From assembly GCA_035259345.1 (NCBI GenBank), contig DATFWK010000237.1, positions 1 to 7,911 of the forward strand: a stretch of DNA of 7,911 bases, given 5' to 3'. This DNA comes from DATFWK01 sp035259345 (GTDB taxonomy: Bacteria; Actinomycetota; Thermoleophilia; Miltoncostaeales; Miltoncostaeaceae). The notes below the pieces were generated by a model. It searched no databases, was not told where the DNA came from, and worked only from the letters and a program-made list of their open reading frames with translations. A program made the translations under genes and the position numbers. This document shows, piece after piece, positions 1-5,124 of this stretch (positions are counted from its first letter, which is position 1; each line of letters begins with the position of its first letter).

Positions 1-798
1 GAGCGGATCGACCTCCGGCGGACGCTGCGCGGCAGTCTGCGCACGGGCGGCGACCCGGTGTCGCTCGCGCGGCGGCGACGGCGCGTCGTGCGACGGCGAA
101 TGGTGATGCTGTGCGACATCTCGGGCTCGATGGAGCCCTACGCCCGCGCCTACCTCCAGTTCCTCACCTGCGCCGCGGGCACCGGCGCGGATGCTGAGGC
201 CTTCGTCTTCGCCACCCGGCTCACGCGCCTGACGAGGGCGCTCAGCTCCCGCAACCCCGAGCGCGCGATCCAGCGCGCCGCGGCGGCGGCGCCGGACTGG
301 TCGAGCGGCACCCGCATCGGCGACGCGCTCCGCGAGTTCAACGACCGCCACGGCCGGCGCGGCATGGCGCGCGGCGCCGTCGTCGTGATCATCTCCGACG
401 GGTGGGAGCGCGGCGACCCCGCCCTGGTCGCCCGCGAGATGGCCCGCCTCGCCCGCCTCGCCCACCGCATCGTGTGGGTCAACCCGCGCGCGGGCTCGGG
501 CGACTTCGCCGTCAGCGCCGGCGGGATGGTCGCCGCCCTTCCCCACTGCGACGCGCTGGTCAGCGGGCACAGCTACGAGGCCCTCGACGCCGTCGTGGAG
601 GCGATCGGGGCCGAGTCCTGGGACCGCGACGAGGCGGTCGCGGCCTGGGCGCGGCCGGGGGCCGAGCGGCGCGAGGCGCCCGAGCCCTGGGCCAGCGCGA
701 CGCCGGTGGCGGGGAGCTCGGTGGCCATGCCGAGCGGGCACGGGCCGCGGCGCGGCCACACGACCCCGGGGTGGGTGACCGACGAGGAGGGCGGGTGA
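1..798 (+). CDS. coxE: CoxE-family VWA domain protein (5' end outside window)
   Basis: The reading frame is open from the first base, so the gene begins upstream of the window and about 265 C-terminal residues are visible. The stretch before the GTG at 58 (reading ...DLRRTLRGSLRTGGDPV) continues the CoxE pattern, so that GTG is not the start. The von Willebrand A fold has its metal-ion-dependent adhesion site: CDISGSM at 112-132 (D-x-S-x-S), the threonine of SGTRIGDAL near 310, and the aspartate of ISDGW near 397. CoxE proteins work with the AAA+ ATPase CoxD in the post-translational maturation of the Mo-Cu or Mo site of CO dehydrogenase-type hydroxylases in the cytoplasm. The last 40-50 residues are Ala/Pro/Arg-rich and probably disordered. 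Its stop overlaps the GTG start of the next gene (GTGA), which suggests translational coupling. A general VWA protein outside the cox pathway is possible but less likely given coxG and xdhC nearby. Confidence 0.88.
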   Translation, partial: ERIDLRRTLRGSLRTGGDPVSLARRRRRVVRRRMVMLCDISGSMEPYARAYLQFLTCAAGTGADAEAFVFATRLTRLTRALSSRNPERAIQRAAAAAPDWSSGTRIGDALREFNDRHGRRGMARGAVVVIISDGWERGDPALVAREMARLARLAHRIVWVNPRAGSGDFAVSAGGMVAALPHCDALVSGHSYEALDAVVEAIGAESWDRDEAVAAWARPGAERREAPEPWASATPVAGSSVAMPSGHGPRRGHTTPGWVTDEEGG

Positions 799-1004
799 GC
801 GAGCCCGGCCCGAAGATCTGCATCTATCCGGGGTGCGAGCGGCCCGCCGTTCCGCCCCACCCGCTCGGAGGGCCGCAGCCCGCCTTCTGCGACCTCGAGG
901 AGCACAACGCGCTCACCGCCCACCAGGAGCGTCAGCGGCGAGCCGCGGAGGGAGAACCGGAGGAGCCGGAGATCCAGCGACCGGCCAGTCAGGAGGGAGC
1001 GTGA
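795..1004 (+). CDS. Small Cys/His-rich (zinc-finger-like) protein, 69 aa
   Basis: This small gene starts at a GTG whose last two bases belong to the coxE stop codon (GTGA, 795-798), so it is probably translated by coupling. The product is 69 residues. The N-terminal half has an ordered metal-binding pattern, C9-x4-C14-x17-C32-x4-H37 (ICIYPGCERPAVPP ... AFCDLEEHN), followed by a charged, Glu/Arg/Gln-rich tail. The pattern resembles short actinobacterial Cys-Cys-Cys-His fingers, but I cannot name the family and assign no function. The same frame is open far upstream inside coxE, but that part encodes low-complexity Arg/Gly/Pro sequence typical of an out-of-frame shadow; recognisable sequence begins at 795. 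The stop at 1002-1004 lies just before the next gene, so it sits between coxE and a CoxL-like fragment and may belong to the same maturation unit. Confidence 0.72.
   Translation: MSEPGPKICIYPGCERPAVPPHPLGGPQPAFCDLEEHNALTAHQERQRRAAEGEPEEPEIQRPASQEGA
991..996 (+). promoter_or_regulatory. Ribosome binding site AGGAGG for the CoxL-like fragment
   Basis: A perfect AGGAGG lies inside the end of the 69-residue gene, 10 bases before the ATG at 1007. It supports the view that the CoxL-like fragment has its own translation start and is not a leftover piece. A GTG at 1001 in the same frame is a possible but too-close alternative start. Confidence 0.6.
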
Positions 1005-1006
1005 CC

Positions 1007-1468
1007 ATGGCGAACGAGGCCTACCGAGCGGTGTTCCTGCGCGTCCATCCGACGGGGAAGATGGTGCTCAGCCTCACCACCGAGCCCGACGGGCGCGAGC
1101 CCGAGTACGCGCAGCTGGTGGCCGACCAGCTCGGCGTCCCTGCGCTCGACGTGAAGGTCGTGCCCGCCGACACCGACCGCTTCGGGGTCGGCCACGGCTA
1201 CAACACGAGCCCGTCCGCGGGCGCGCCGGCGGCGATCGTGAGCGCGAGCGGGAAGATCAAGGACAAGGCACGGCTGCTCGCCGGCGCCGACCTCGAGGCC
1301 GCGCCCGACAGCCTCCAGTGGCTGAACGGTGCCTGGGTCGCGGGCGACGGCGGCGACCCGGCGGGCGTGCGGACGATGGAGGACATCGCGCTCTACGCGC
1401 ACGGCACCGGTCCGCTGCCGCCAGGGGTCGAGGGCGGGCTGGACGCCCAGACGGTCTACCGGGACTGA
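1007..1468 (+). CDS. Stand-alone CoxL-like (Mo-hydroxylase large subunit) middle fragment, 153 aa
   Basis: The 153-residue product resembles only an internal stretch of aerobic CO dehydrogenase large subunits (CoxL; xanthine dehydrogenase family molybdopterin-binding domain). From memory of CoxL, AQLVADQLGVPALDVKVV matches the AQ-(I/V)-(I/V)-A-x-ELG-x-P-x-D-(I/V)-x-(I/V) segment. ADTDRFGVGHGYNTSPSAGAPAA matches the GDT...GLGTYGSRST...AGAAAA segment, and LQWLNGAW matches LEW-x-x-x-x-F. TMEDIALYA and LPPGVEGGLDAQTVY match the following CoxL segments in order. The canonical Moco-contact motifs are altered: GQGHETTYAQ is replaced by PDGREPEYAQ and GTYGSRS by HGYNTSP. The active-site loop AYxCSFR and the catalytic C-terminal glutamate region are absent. 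The gene has a ribosome binding site, a clean ATG and no frame breaks. Only 7 of 153 codons end in A or T, so it looks maintained. It cannot be an enzyme alone; a role in maturation or protein interaction is inference. A recently cut pseudogene is the alternative. Confidence 0.75.
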   Translation: MANEAYRAVFLRVHPTGKMVLSLTTEPDGREPEYAQLVADQLGVPALDVKVVPADTDRFGVGHGYNTSPSAGAPAAIVSASGKIKDKARLLAGADLEAAPDSLQWLNGAWVAGDGGDPAGVRTMEDIALYAHGTGPLPPGVEGGLDAQTVYRD

Positions 1469-1478
1469 GCGCCCTCAG
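1465..1478. terminator. Small hairpin between convergent stops
   Basis: CTGAG (1465-1469), loop CGCC, CTCAG (1474-1478) form a five-base-pair inverted repeat that contains both the TGA of the CoxL-like gene and the TGA of the convergent yceI-like gene. It could act as a weak bidirectional terminator. The stem is short and no T run follows on either strand, so this is a guess. Confidence 0.22.
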
Positions 1479-2017
1479 CCGGCGGGGACGGTGGCGTCGA
1501 TCCCGAGCTGGATCTCGTCGGCCACCTTGAGCGCCCCGAAGAGCGCCGAGTAGGGCTTGATGCCCCAGTCGGTCTGCTTGATCGTGGCCTGACCGGACAG
1601 CGCGCCGCCCTCGCCGACGGCCAGCCGGAGCGCCAGCGGGTGGGTGGCCCCGGCGAGCGTCAGGTCGCCGGCGACGTCGAGGCCATCGCCGTCCGGTCGG
1701 ACCGAGGTCGATCGGAAGGCGACGTCCTGGCCGTTCAGGATCTCCTCGTCGATCGTCTGGACGATGCTCGCCCGGTCGTCGTCCCCGAGCGGCATCATCC
1801 CGCCGGTCCCCTCGACCACGCGCAGCGACCGCGGGTCGGCGTCGAGGGCGACGGTGCTCGCCGCGGGGTCCGCGCCGATCTCGAGCCGTGCGCTCCACTG
1901 CGTCACGTGCAGGAGCAGATCGTGGCCCGCCTTGGCCACCGCGCCGGTGCGCCCGGTCCGGATCCAGAGGGTGCCGGAGTCCGGCCCGAGCTCGTAGACG
2001 CCCGCCGCAAGCCCCAC
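1475..2017 (-). CDS. YceI-family polyisoprenoid-binding-like protein
   Basis: The product is 180 residues, a usual length for the YceI lipocalin-like beta-barrel family, which binds polyisoprenoid or amphiphilic lipids. Support comes from the N-terminal VYELGPDSGTLWIRTGRTGAVAKAGHDL (residues 7-34, with the conserved His32). Further support comes from the alternating beta strands through the middle, ...AGDLTLAGATHPLALRLAV (116-134), and the C-terminal KQTDWGIKPYSALFGALKVADEI (147-169). There is no signal peptide, so a cytoplasmic location is expected, unlike periplasmic E. coli YceI. The GTG at 2017 was chosen because it opens exactly at the family N-terminus and lies 6 bases after a TATGCT box; there is no Shine-Dalgarno sequence, which suggests a leaderless message. 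It converges on the CoxL-like gene with only 6 bases between stops and diverges from coxG. The ligand is unknown; a quinone or other isoprenoid is a family-based inference. Confidence 0.85.
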   Translation of the reverse strand: MGLAAGVYELGPDSGTLWIRTGRTGAVAKAGHDLLLHVTQWSARLEIGADPAASTVALDADPRSLRVVEGTGGMMPLGDDDRASIVQTIDEEILNGQDVAFRSTSVRPDGDGLDVAGDLTLAGATHPLALRLAVGEGGALSGQATIKQTDWGIKPYSALFGALKVADEIQLGIDATVPAG

Positions 2018-2023
2018 GCGGGG

Positions 2024-2029
2024 AGCATA
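2024..2029 (-). promoter_or_regulatory. -10 box TATGCT of leaderless yceI-like gene
   Basis: On the minus strand TATGCT is followed by six bases and then the GTG start at 2017, so transcription would begin at or next to the start codon. No convincing -35 box is visible at the usual spacing. Confidence 0.5.
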
Positions 2030-2038
2030 CGGAACGCC

Positions 2039-2044
2039 TAGGAT
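2039..2044 (+). promoter_or_regulatory. Candidate -10 box TAGGAT for coxG
   Basis: TAGGAT fits TANNNT and lies within the 78-base divergent region, giving a leader of roughly 45 bases before coxG, which contains its GAGGAG ribosome binding site just ahead of the ATG. No clear -35 box is seen; the call rests on the hexamer and position only. Confidence 0.35.
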
Positions 2045-2095
2045 TGCCGGGTCCCCACCCAGGGCCGGCCGACACCCCACCGAGGAGCCCCGCGC

Positions 2096-2530
2096 ATGGC
2101 AGTCGTCCTCGACCACACCTTCACCACGGCCAAGCCGCTCGAGGAGAGCTGGGCGACGGTGCTCGACCTCGAGCGCACCGTGCCGTGCGTCGAGGGGGCG
2201 ACCGTGCTCGAGACGACCGGCCCGGACGGCGTGCGGGCGGAGATCAAGGTGCGGATGGGCGCGATGTCCATGAACTTCACGGGCACGGTGGACATCGTCG
2301 AGAAGGACCCCGCCGCCCACCGGATGGTGATGCGGGTGAAGTCCAAGGAGGCCGGCGGCCAGGGCTTCGCCAACGCCGACGTCGAGATCACGTGCAACGA
2401 CGGCGGCGGCACGATCCACACCAACGCCCAGATCACCGGCAAGGCGGCGTCCATGGGCGAGGGGGTCGTGATCGGCGTGCTGGACGCGCTCGTCGCCGAC
2501 TTCGCCGGCAAGCTCGGGGCGCTCCCCTAG
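2096..2530 (+). CDS. coxG: CoxG-like SRPBCC protein
   Basis: This 144-residue protein has the layout of the CoxG branch of the SRPBCC (START-like) fold. It begins with a strand, DHTFTTAKPLEESWATVLDLERTVPCVEGA (residues 6-35, with the conserved Pro-x-x-x-Gly turn). The central strands are VRAEIKVRMGAMSMNFTGTVDIVEKDP (46-72), and the closing helix is ASMGEGVVIGVLDALVADFAGKL (118-140). In CO-oxidising bacteria CoxG couples CO dehydrogenase to the cytoplasmic membrane and has been linked to menaquinone handling. Typical cox-cluster CoxG proteins carry an extra C-terminal linker and membrane anchor; this one stops right after the SRPBCC helix, so it should be soluble. A GAGGAG ribosome binding site sits about 8 bases before the ATG. 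It is followed 2 bases later by the zinc-ribbon gene. A different hydrophobic ligand or Mo-hydroxylase partner is possible. Confidence 0.85.
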   Translation: MAVVLDHTFTTAKPLEESWATVLDLERTVPCVEGATVLETTGPDGVRAEIKVRMGAMSMNFTGTVDIVEKDPAAHRMVMRVKSKEAGGQGFANADVEITCNDGGGTIHTNAQITGKAASMGEGVVIGVLDALVADFAGKLGALP

Positions 2531-2532
2531 CA

Positions 2533-2829
2533 ATGGCAATCGTGGTCATGCGGGAGATCCGCCCGGGCGAGGTCCCCTTCGACGGCGGAACCGCCGTGCA
2601 GGAGGACCCGGCGCGGCCGGTCTTCCGCGGCAACGGCCCGGACGACTACGTCTGCGTGACCTGCGGCAACGTGCTCGCGGCATCGATGCCGGCCGACCAG
2701 ATGACCAAGCGGGTGCGAGTGCGCTGCGCGGTGTGCCGGACGGTCAACGTCTCCGCGCCGGAGCCCGACGAGGCCGCCCTGCGTCAGGGCGCGCGCAGGG
2801 CGCCGAGGCCGCCCCGGGCGTCCTCGTAG
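2533..2829 (+). CDS. Zinc-ribbon hypothetical protein, 98 aa
   Basis: The ATG lies two bases after the coxG stop, so the two are almost certainly co-transcribed. The 98-residue product has an N-terminal stretch with EIRPGEVPFDGG. It then has a zinc ribbon with two CxxC knuckles, C41-VT-C44-G and C65-AV-C68-R, separated by 20 residues, a spacing normal for a rubredoxin-like or rib-type ribbon. The last 20 residues are basic and Ala/Pro-rich (RRAPRPPRASS). The final 46 bases overlap, tail-to-tail, the end of the leftward gene beginning at 3404, which means residues 84-98 are antisense to that gene. I do not recognise a named family. Its place after coxG suggests a role with the Mo-hydroxylase system, but this is inference; a general nucleic-acid or protein-binding ribbon is equally possible. 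Confidence 0.72.
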   Translation: MAIVVMREIRPGEVPFDGGTAVQEDPARPVFRGNGPDDYVCVTCGNVLAASMPADQMTKRVRVRCAVCRTVNVSAPEPDEAALRQGARRAPRPPRASS

Positions 2830-3404
2830 GCCGCCGTCCCGTCCCCCTCGAGGGCGGCGACGCGGATCACCGGCGGCTGCCCCATCGCCGGCGCCCCGAG
2901 GTCGAGGAGCGCGTCCCGGTAGGCCCGCTCCCGGGGGAGCCCGCCGAAGCCGAAGCCCTTGGCGGGCATGCCGCCCGAGGCCCGGTCGGTGCGCGGGGCC
3001 CACGCGCGGCAGAGGGCGCGGAAGGCGGCGGCGTCGAAGCCGAGGCGGGCGTCCGGCGGATAGCGCTCGAGCGCGGTCAGGCGGGCCGAGGTGAAGTGCT
3101 CCGGGCCGTCGACCGCGACCACGGTGCCGGTCGGCGCGTGGACGAGGTCCACGGGCAGGAGGAGGTTCTCGCGCGAGGCCGCGAGCACCGCGCGGTCGCC
3201 CCTGAGCGCCGCGTGGATCGCCGCCAGCGCCGCGAGCGCGGCCTGGGCGGGCGCCACGATCGCCGGGTCGCGCCGGGCCTTGGCGACCCGCTCCAGCCCG
3301 ATGTGGCCCTGCTCGGTGAGCCAGTCGAAGGTCGCGGGGCCGAGGAGGATCCCGTCCTCCGCCGCTGCCCGGGCGAAGGCACGCTGGAGGTCGCCCGGGG
3401 GCAC
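2784..3404 (-). CDS. Conserved hypothetical protein, possible nuclease-like core
   Basis: This 206-residue protein begins at a GTG placed 7 bases after a TACCAT box, with no ribosome binding site, so it is probably leaderless. The N-terminal third is helical and Ala-rich (about residues 5-75). The central part reads ENLLLPVDLVHAPTGTVVAVDG (79-100), then PEHFTSARLTALERYPPDARLGFD (101-124), then FRALCRAWAPRTDRA (128-142), ending with RERAYRDALLDLGAP (158-172) and a strand PPVIRVAAL (177-185). The arrangement of an Asp before a hairpin, a V-D-G-x-x-H-F turn, and a following R..L..YP helix recalls restriction-endonuclease-like (PD-(D/E)XK) proteins. However, the expected acidic residue before VDG is Ala97 and a catalytic lysine is not clear. 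I treat nuclease function as unproven. The gene converges on the zinc-ribbon gene with a 46-base overlap and is divergent from xdhC. Confidence 0.72.
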   Translation of the reverse strand: MPPGDLQRAFARAAAEDGILLGPATFDWLTEQGHIGLERVAKARRDPAIVAPAQAALAALAAIHAALRGDRAVLAASRENLLLPVDLVHAPTGTVVAVDGPEHFTSARLTALERYPPDARLGFDAAAFRALCRAWAPRTDRASGGMPAKGFGFGGLPRERAYRDALLDLGAPAMGQPPVIRVAALEGDGTAAYEDARGGLGALRAP

Positions 3405-3411
3405 CCGGGAG

Positions 3412-3417
3412 ATGGTA
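3412..3417 (-). promoter_or_regulatory. -10 box TACCAT of leaderless gene at 3404
   Basis: The minus strand reads TACCAT, seven bases, then the GTG start. This is the same hexamer and spacing as the geranylgeranyl reductase gene at 5125, and no Shine-Dalgarno sequence is present. A -35 box is not recognisable. Confidence 0.45.
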
Positions 3418-3507
3418 GTGCCCGCCGTCCGGCGCGGAGCGGCCGGGGTGGGATGCGACCCGGTGGCGGATGGCCCGCCGTGCTGTCAGGATTTCGAGGA
3501 CGCTCCC

Positions 3508-3513
3508 AGGAGG
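3508..3513 (+). promoter_or_regulatory. Ribosome binding site AGGAGG deciding the xdhC start
   Basis: A perfect AGGAGG is separated by six bases from GTG at 3520. The frame is open for over 400 bases upstream, so this site fixes the true start; upstream residues are out-of-frame shadow of the leftward gene and then a non-coding spacer. Confidence 0.75.
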
Positions 3514-3519
3514 CCCCGC

Positions 3520-4416
3520 GTGATCACGCAGACCAACGACACGATCGTCGCCGCCGCCCGGCTGGTCGAGGAGGGCCGGCCCTTCGCGATGGCCACGGTC
3601 GTGGACGTCCGCCGTCCGGCGTCGGCGCGGCGCGGCGACCGCGGGATCGTGACCGCGGACGGCGCGCTGGTCGGCTGGGTCGGCGGCGCCTGCTCCGAGC
3701 CGATCGTCATCCGCGAGGCGCTGCGCGCGCTCGCCGACGGCGAGGCGAGGCTGGTGCGGATCTGCCCCCAGGACGCCGGCGCGGCGGCCGACGGGGACGT
3801 CATCATCGCCCACAGCACCTGCGCGTCGGAGGGCACCGTGGAGGTCCTGATCGAGCCGCGTCTCCCCCAGCCGCTCCTCTCGGTCGTCGGGGAGAGCCCG
3901 GCGGCCCGCACGCTGGCCCGCCTGGCCGAGGCGATCGGCTGGCGGGTCACGGAGGAGCTCACCGACCGCGCCGACGCGGTCGTCGTGGCCACGATGGGCC
4001 GCGGCGACGAGGACGCCCTTGCCGCCGCCGTCGCGCTCCACACCGGCTACATCGGGCTGGTCGCGAGCGCCCGCCGCGCCGGCGTCGTGCGCCAGGCGCT
4101 CAGGGCCCGCTCCGTGCCCGAGGCCGAGATCGCCCGCGTGCGGAGCCCGGCCGGCCTCGACCTGGGCCCCTCCACGCAGGAGGAGATCGCGGTCGCGATC
4201 CTCGCCGAGCTGGTCGCCTGGCGGCACACCCTGCCGGTCCCGGACCACGCGCCCGCGGCCCTGCCGGCCGAGGCCGTCGACCCGGTGTGCGGCATGACCG
4301 TCGCCGTCGCGCCCGACGCCGTCTCCGCCGAGCACGACGGGACCACCTACTACTTCTGCTGCCCCGGCTGCCGCTCGCGCTTCCTCGCCGACCCGGCGCC
4401 CTTCGTCGCCACGTAG
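3520..4416 (+). CDS. XdhC/CoxI-family maturation factor with C-terminal YHS domain
   Basis: The 298-residue protein has three parts. Residues 1-112 are the XdhC/CoxI N-terminal domain, with RRPASARRGDRGIVTADG (31-48), GWVGGACSEP (52-61, including Cys58) and HSTCASEG (98-105). Residues 118-238 are the Rossmann-like XdhC C-terminal domain, with VVGESPAARTLARLAEAIGW (122-141) and IGLVASARR (178-186), ending in EEIAVAILAELVAWR. Residues 252-298 are a YHS domain, VDPVCGMTVAV then YYFCCPGCRSRFLADP, with Cys257, Cys280, Cys281 and Cys284 as likely metal ligands. XdhC proteins bind molybdenum cofactor, support its sulfuration and insert it into xanthine dehydrogenase-type enzymes; CoxF/CoxI are the cox-cluster versions. 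YHS domains bind metals such as copper, so delivery of a metal to a Mo-Cu site is an attractive inference. The end overlaps nth antisense by 67 bases. I leave the symbol open because coxF, coxI and xdhC cannot be separated from sequence here. Confidence 0.88.
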   Translation: MITQTNDTIVAAARLVEEGRPFAMATVVDVRRPASARRGDRGIVTADGALVGWVGGACSEPIVIREALRALADGEARLVRICPQDAGAAADGDVIIAHSTCASEGTVEVLIEPRLPQPLLSVVGESPAARTLARLAEAIGWRVTEELTDRADAVVVATMGRGDEDALAAAVALHTGYIGLVASARRAGVVRQALRARSVPEAEIARVRSPAGLDLGPSTQEEIAVAILAELVAWRHTLPVPDHAPAALPAEAVDPVCGMTVAVAPDAVSAEHDGTTYYFCCPGCRSRFLADPAPFVAT

Positions 4417-5063
4417 GGCCGCACCAGGAACGCGGACGGGCAGAAGTCCGCGAGCACGCACTGCTCGCAGCGCGGCCGGCGCGCGATGCAGACCCGCCGG
4501 CCGTGGATGATCATGCGCATCGACGTGTCCGTCCAGGCGCTCCGCGGCCAGACGGCCATGAGGTCCCGCTCCACGCGCACGGGGTCGGTCTCCTCCGTGA
4601 GGCCCAGAAGGCGCGAGAGGCGCAGCACGTGGGTGTCGACGACGACCCCGGGGACGCCGAACCAGTGGCCGAGGACGACGTTGGCCGTCTTGCGGCCGAC
4701 GCCCGGGAGGGTCACCAGCTCCTCCATCGTGCCCGGCACCTCGCCGCCGAAGCGCTCGACGACGGCCTGGGACATCCCGACGATGGACTGGGTCTTCGCC
4801 CGGAAGAACCCCGTCGGGTGGATGATCCGCTCGATCTCCTCCGGCTCGGCGGCCGCCATCTCGGCCGGCCCCGGGTAGCGCGCGAAGAGCTCCGGCGTGA
4901 CGCGGTTGACCGTCTCGTCGGTCGTCTGCGCCGACAGGATGGTGGCCGTCAGGAGCTCCCAGGCGCTCCGATGGTGGAGCGGCACGGTGATGTCGGGGTA
5001 CAGGGCCGCGAGGCGCTCGGCGACCAGCCGTCCGCGCCCGCGGGGCGTTCTCGGGCGAGCCAC
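4350..5063 (-). CDS. nth: Endonuclease III, base-excision repair DNA glycosylase/AP lyase
   Basis: The 237-residue protein shows every hallmark of bacterial endonuclease III, which removes oxidised pyrimidines and cleaves the abasic site. These are LLTATILSAQTTDETVN (37-53), the helix-hairpin-helix LPGVGRKTANVVLGHWFG (119-136) with catalytic Lys125, and VDTHVLRLSRLLGL (142-155) with catalytic Asp143. The [4Fe-4S] ligands Cys192-x6-Cys199-x2-Cys202-x5-Cys208 complete the set. The start is the GTG at 5063, six bases after TAAGGT, with no ribosome binding site, so it is probably leaderless. The basic tail beyond residue 215 is encoded opposite the YHS domain of the convergent xdhC gene and lies outside the catalytic fold. 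This looks like an ordinary housekeeping gene placed beside the cox-related genes, with a divergent promoter shared with the reductase at 5125. Confidence 0.96.
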   Translation of the reverse strand: MARPRTPRGRGRLVAERLAALYPDITVPLHHRSAWELLTATILSAQTTDETVNRVTPELFARYPGPAEMAAAEPEEIERIIHPTGFFRAKTQSIVGMSQAVVERFGGEVPGTMEELVTLPGVGRKTANVVLGHWFGVPGVVVDTHVLRLSRLLGLTEETDPVRVERDLMAVWPRSAWTDTSMRMIIHGRRVCIARRPRCEQCVLADFCPSAFLVRPYVATKGAGSARKRERQPGQQK

Positions 5064-5069
5064 GCGCCA

Positions 5070-5075
5070 ACCTTA
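5070..5075 (-). promoter_or_regulatory. -10 box TAAGGT of leaderless nth
   Basis: The minus strand reads TAAGGT, six bases, then GTG of nth at 5063. The start codon thus falls at the expected transcription start. The surrounding TTAACTAAGG is one of the few AT-rich spots in the window, which supports a promoter. Confidence 0.5.
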
Positions 5076-5111
5076 GTTAAGGGCGGTCGGACGGGGAGGG
5101 CGCCGCTGCCG

Positions 5112-5117
5112 TACCAT
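5112..5117 (+). promoter_or_regulatory. -10 box TACCAT of leaderless reductase gene
   Basis: TACCAT is followed by seven bases and then the GTG at 5125. There is no Shine-Dalgarno sequence close to the start, so a leaderless message is likely. The 61-base region between nth and this gene holds both divergent -10 boxes. Confidence 0.5.
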
Positions 5118-5124
5118 CCGGGCG

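Noticed and set aside
58..60. GTG at 58 as the true start of the VWA gene
   Set aside because: The frame stays open to the window edge and the codons before it fit the CoxE family pattern, so the gene starts outside the window.
1001..1006. GTG at 1001 as the start of the CoxL-like fragment (GTGA overlap with the previous stop)
   Set aside because: It is in frame and possible, but lies only 4 bases after the AGGAGG; the ATG at 1007 has a better start codon and acceptable spacing. The difference is two residues.
1007..1468. Frameshifted remainder of a full coxL gene
   Set aside because: I looked for the preceding and following CoxL motifs (active-site loop upstream, GVGE-type catalytic region downstream). 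The upstream sequence is the Cys/His gene and coxE, and the downstream sequence is yceI on the other strand, so nothing of the rest of CoxL is present.
2527..5070. Very long open frames (over 800 codons) on both strands across the middle of the window
   Set aside because: They encode Arg/Gly/Pro/Ala-rich low-complexity sequence out of frame with recognisable genes. Such shadows are expected where nearly every third position is G or C.
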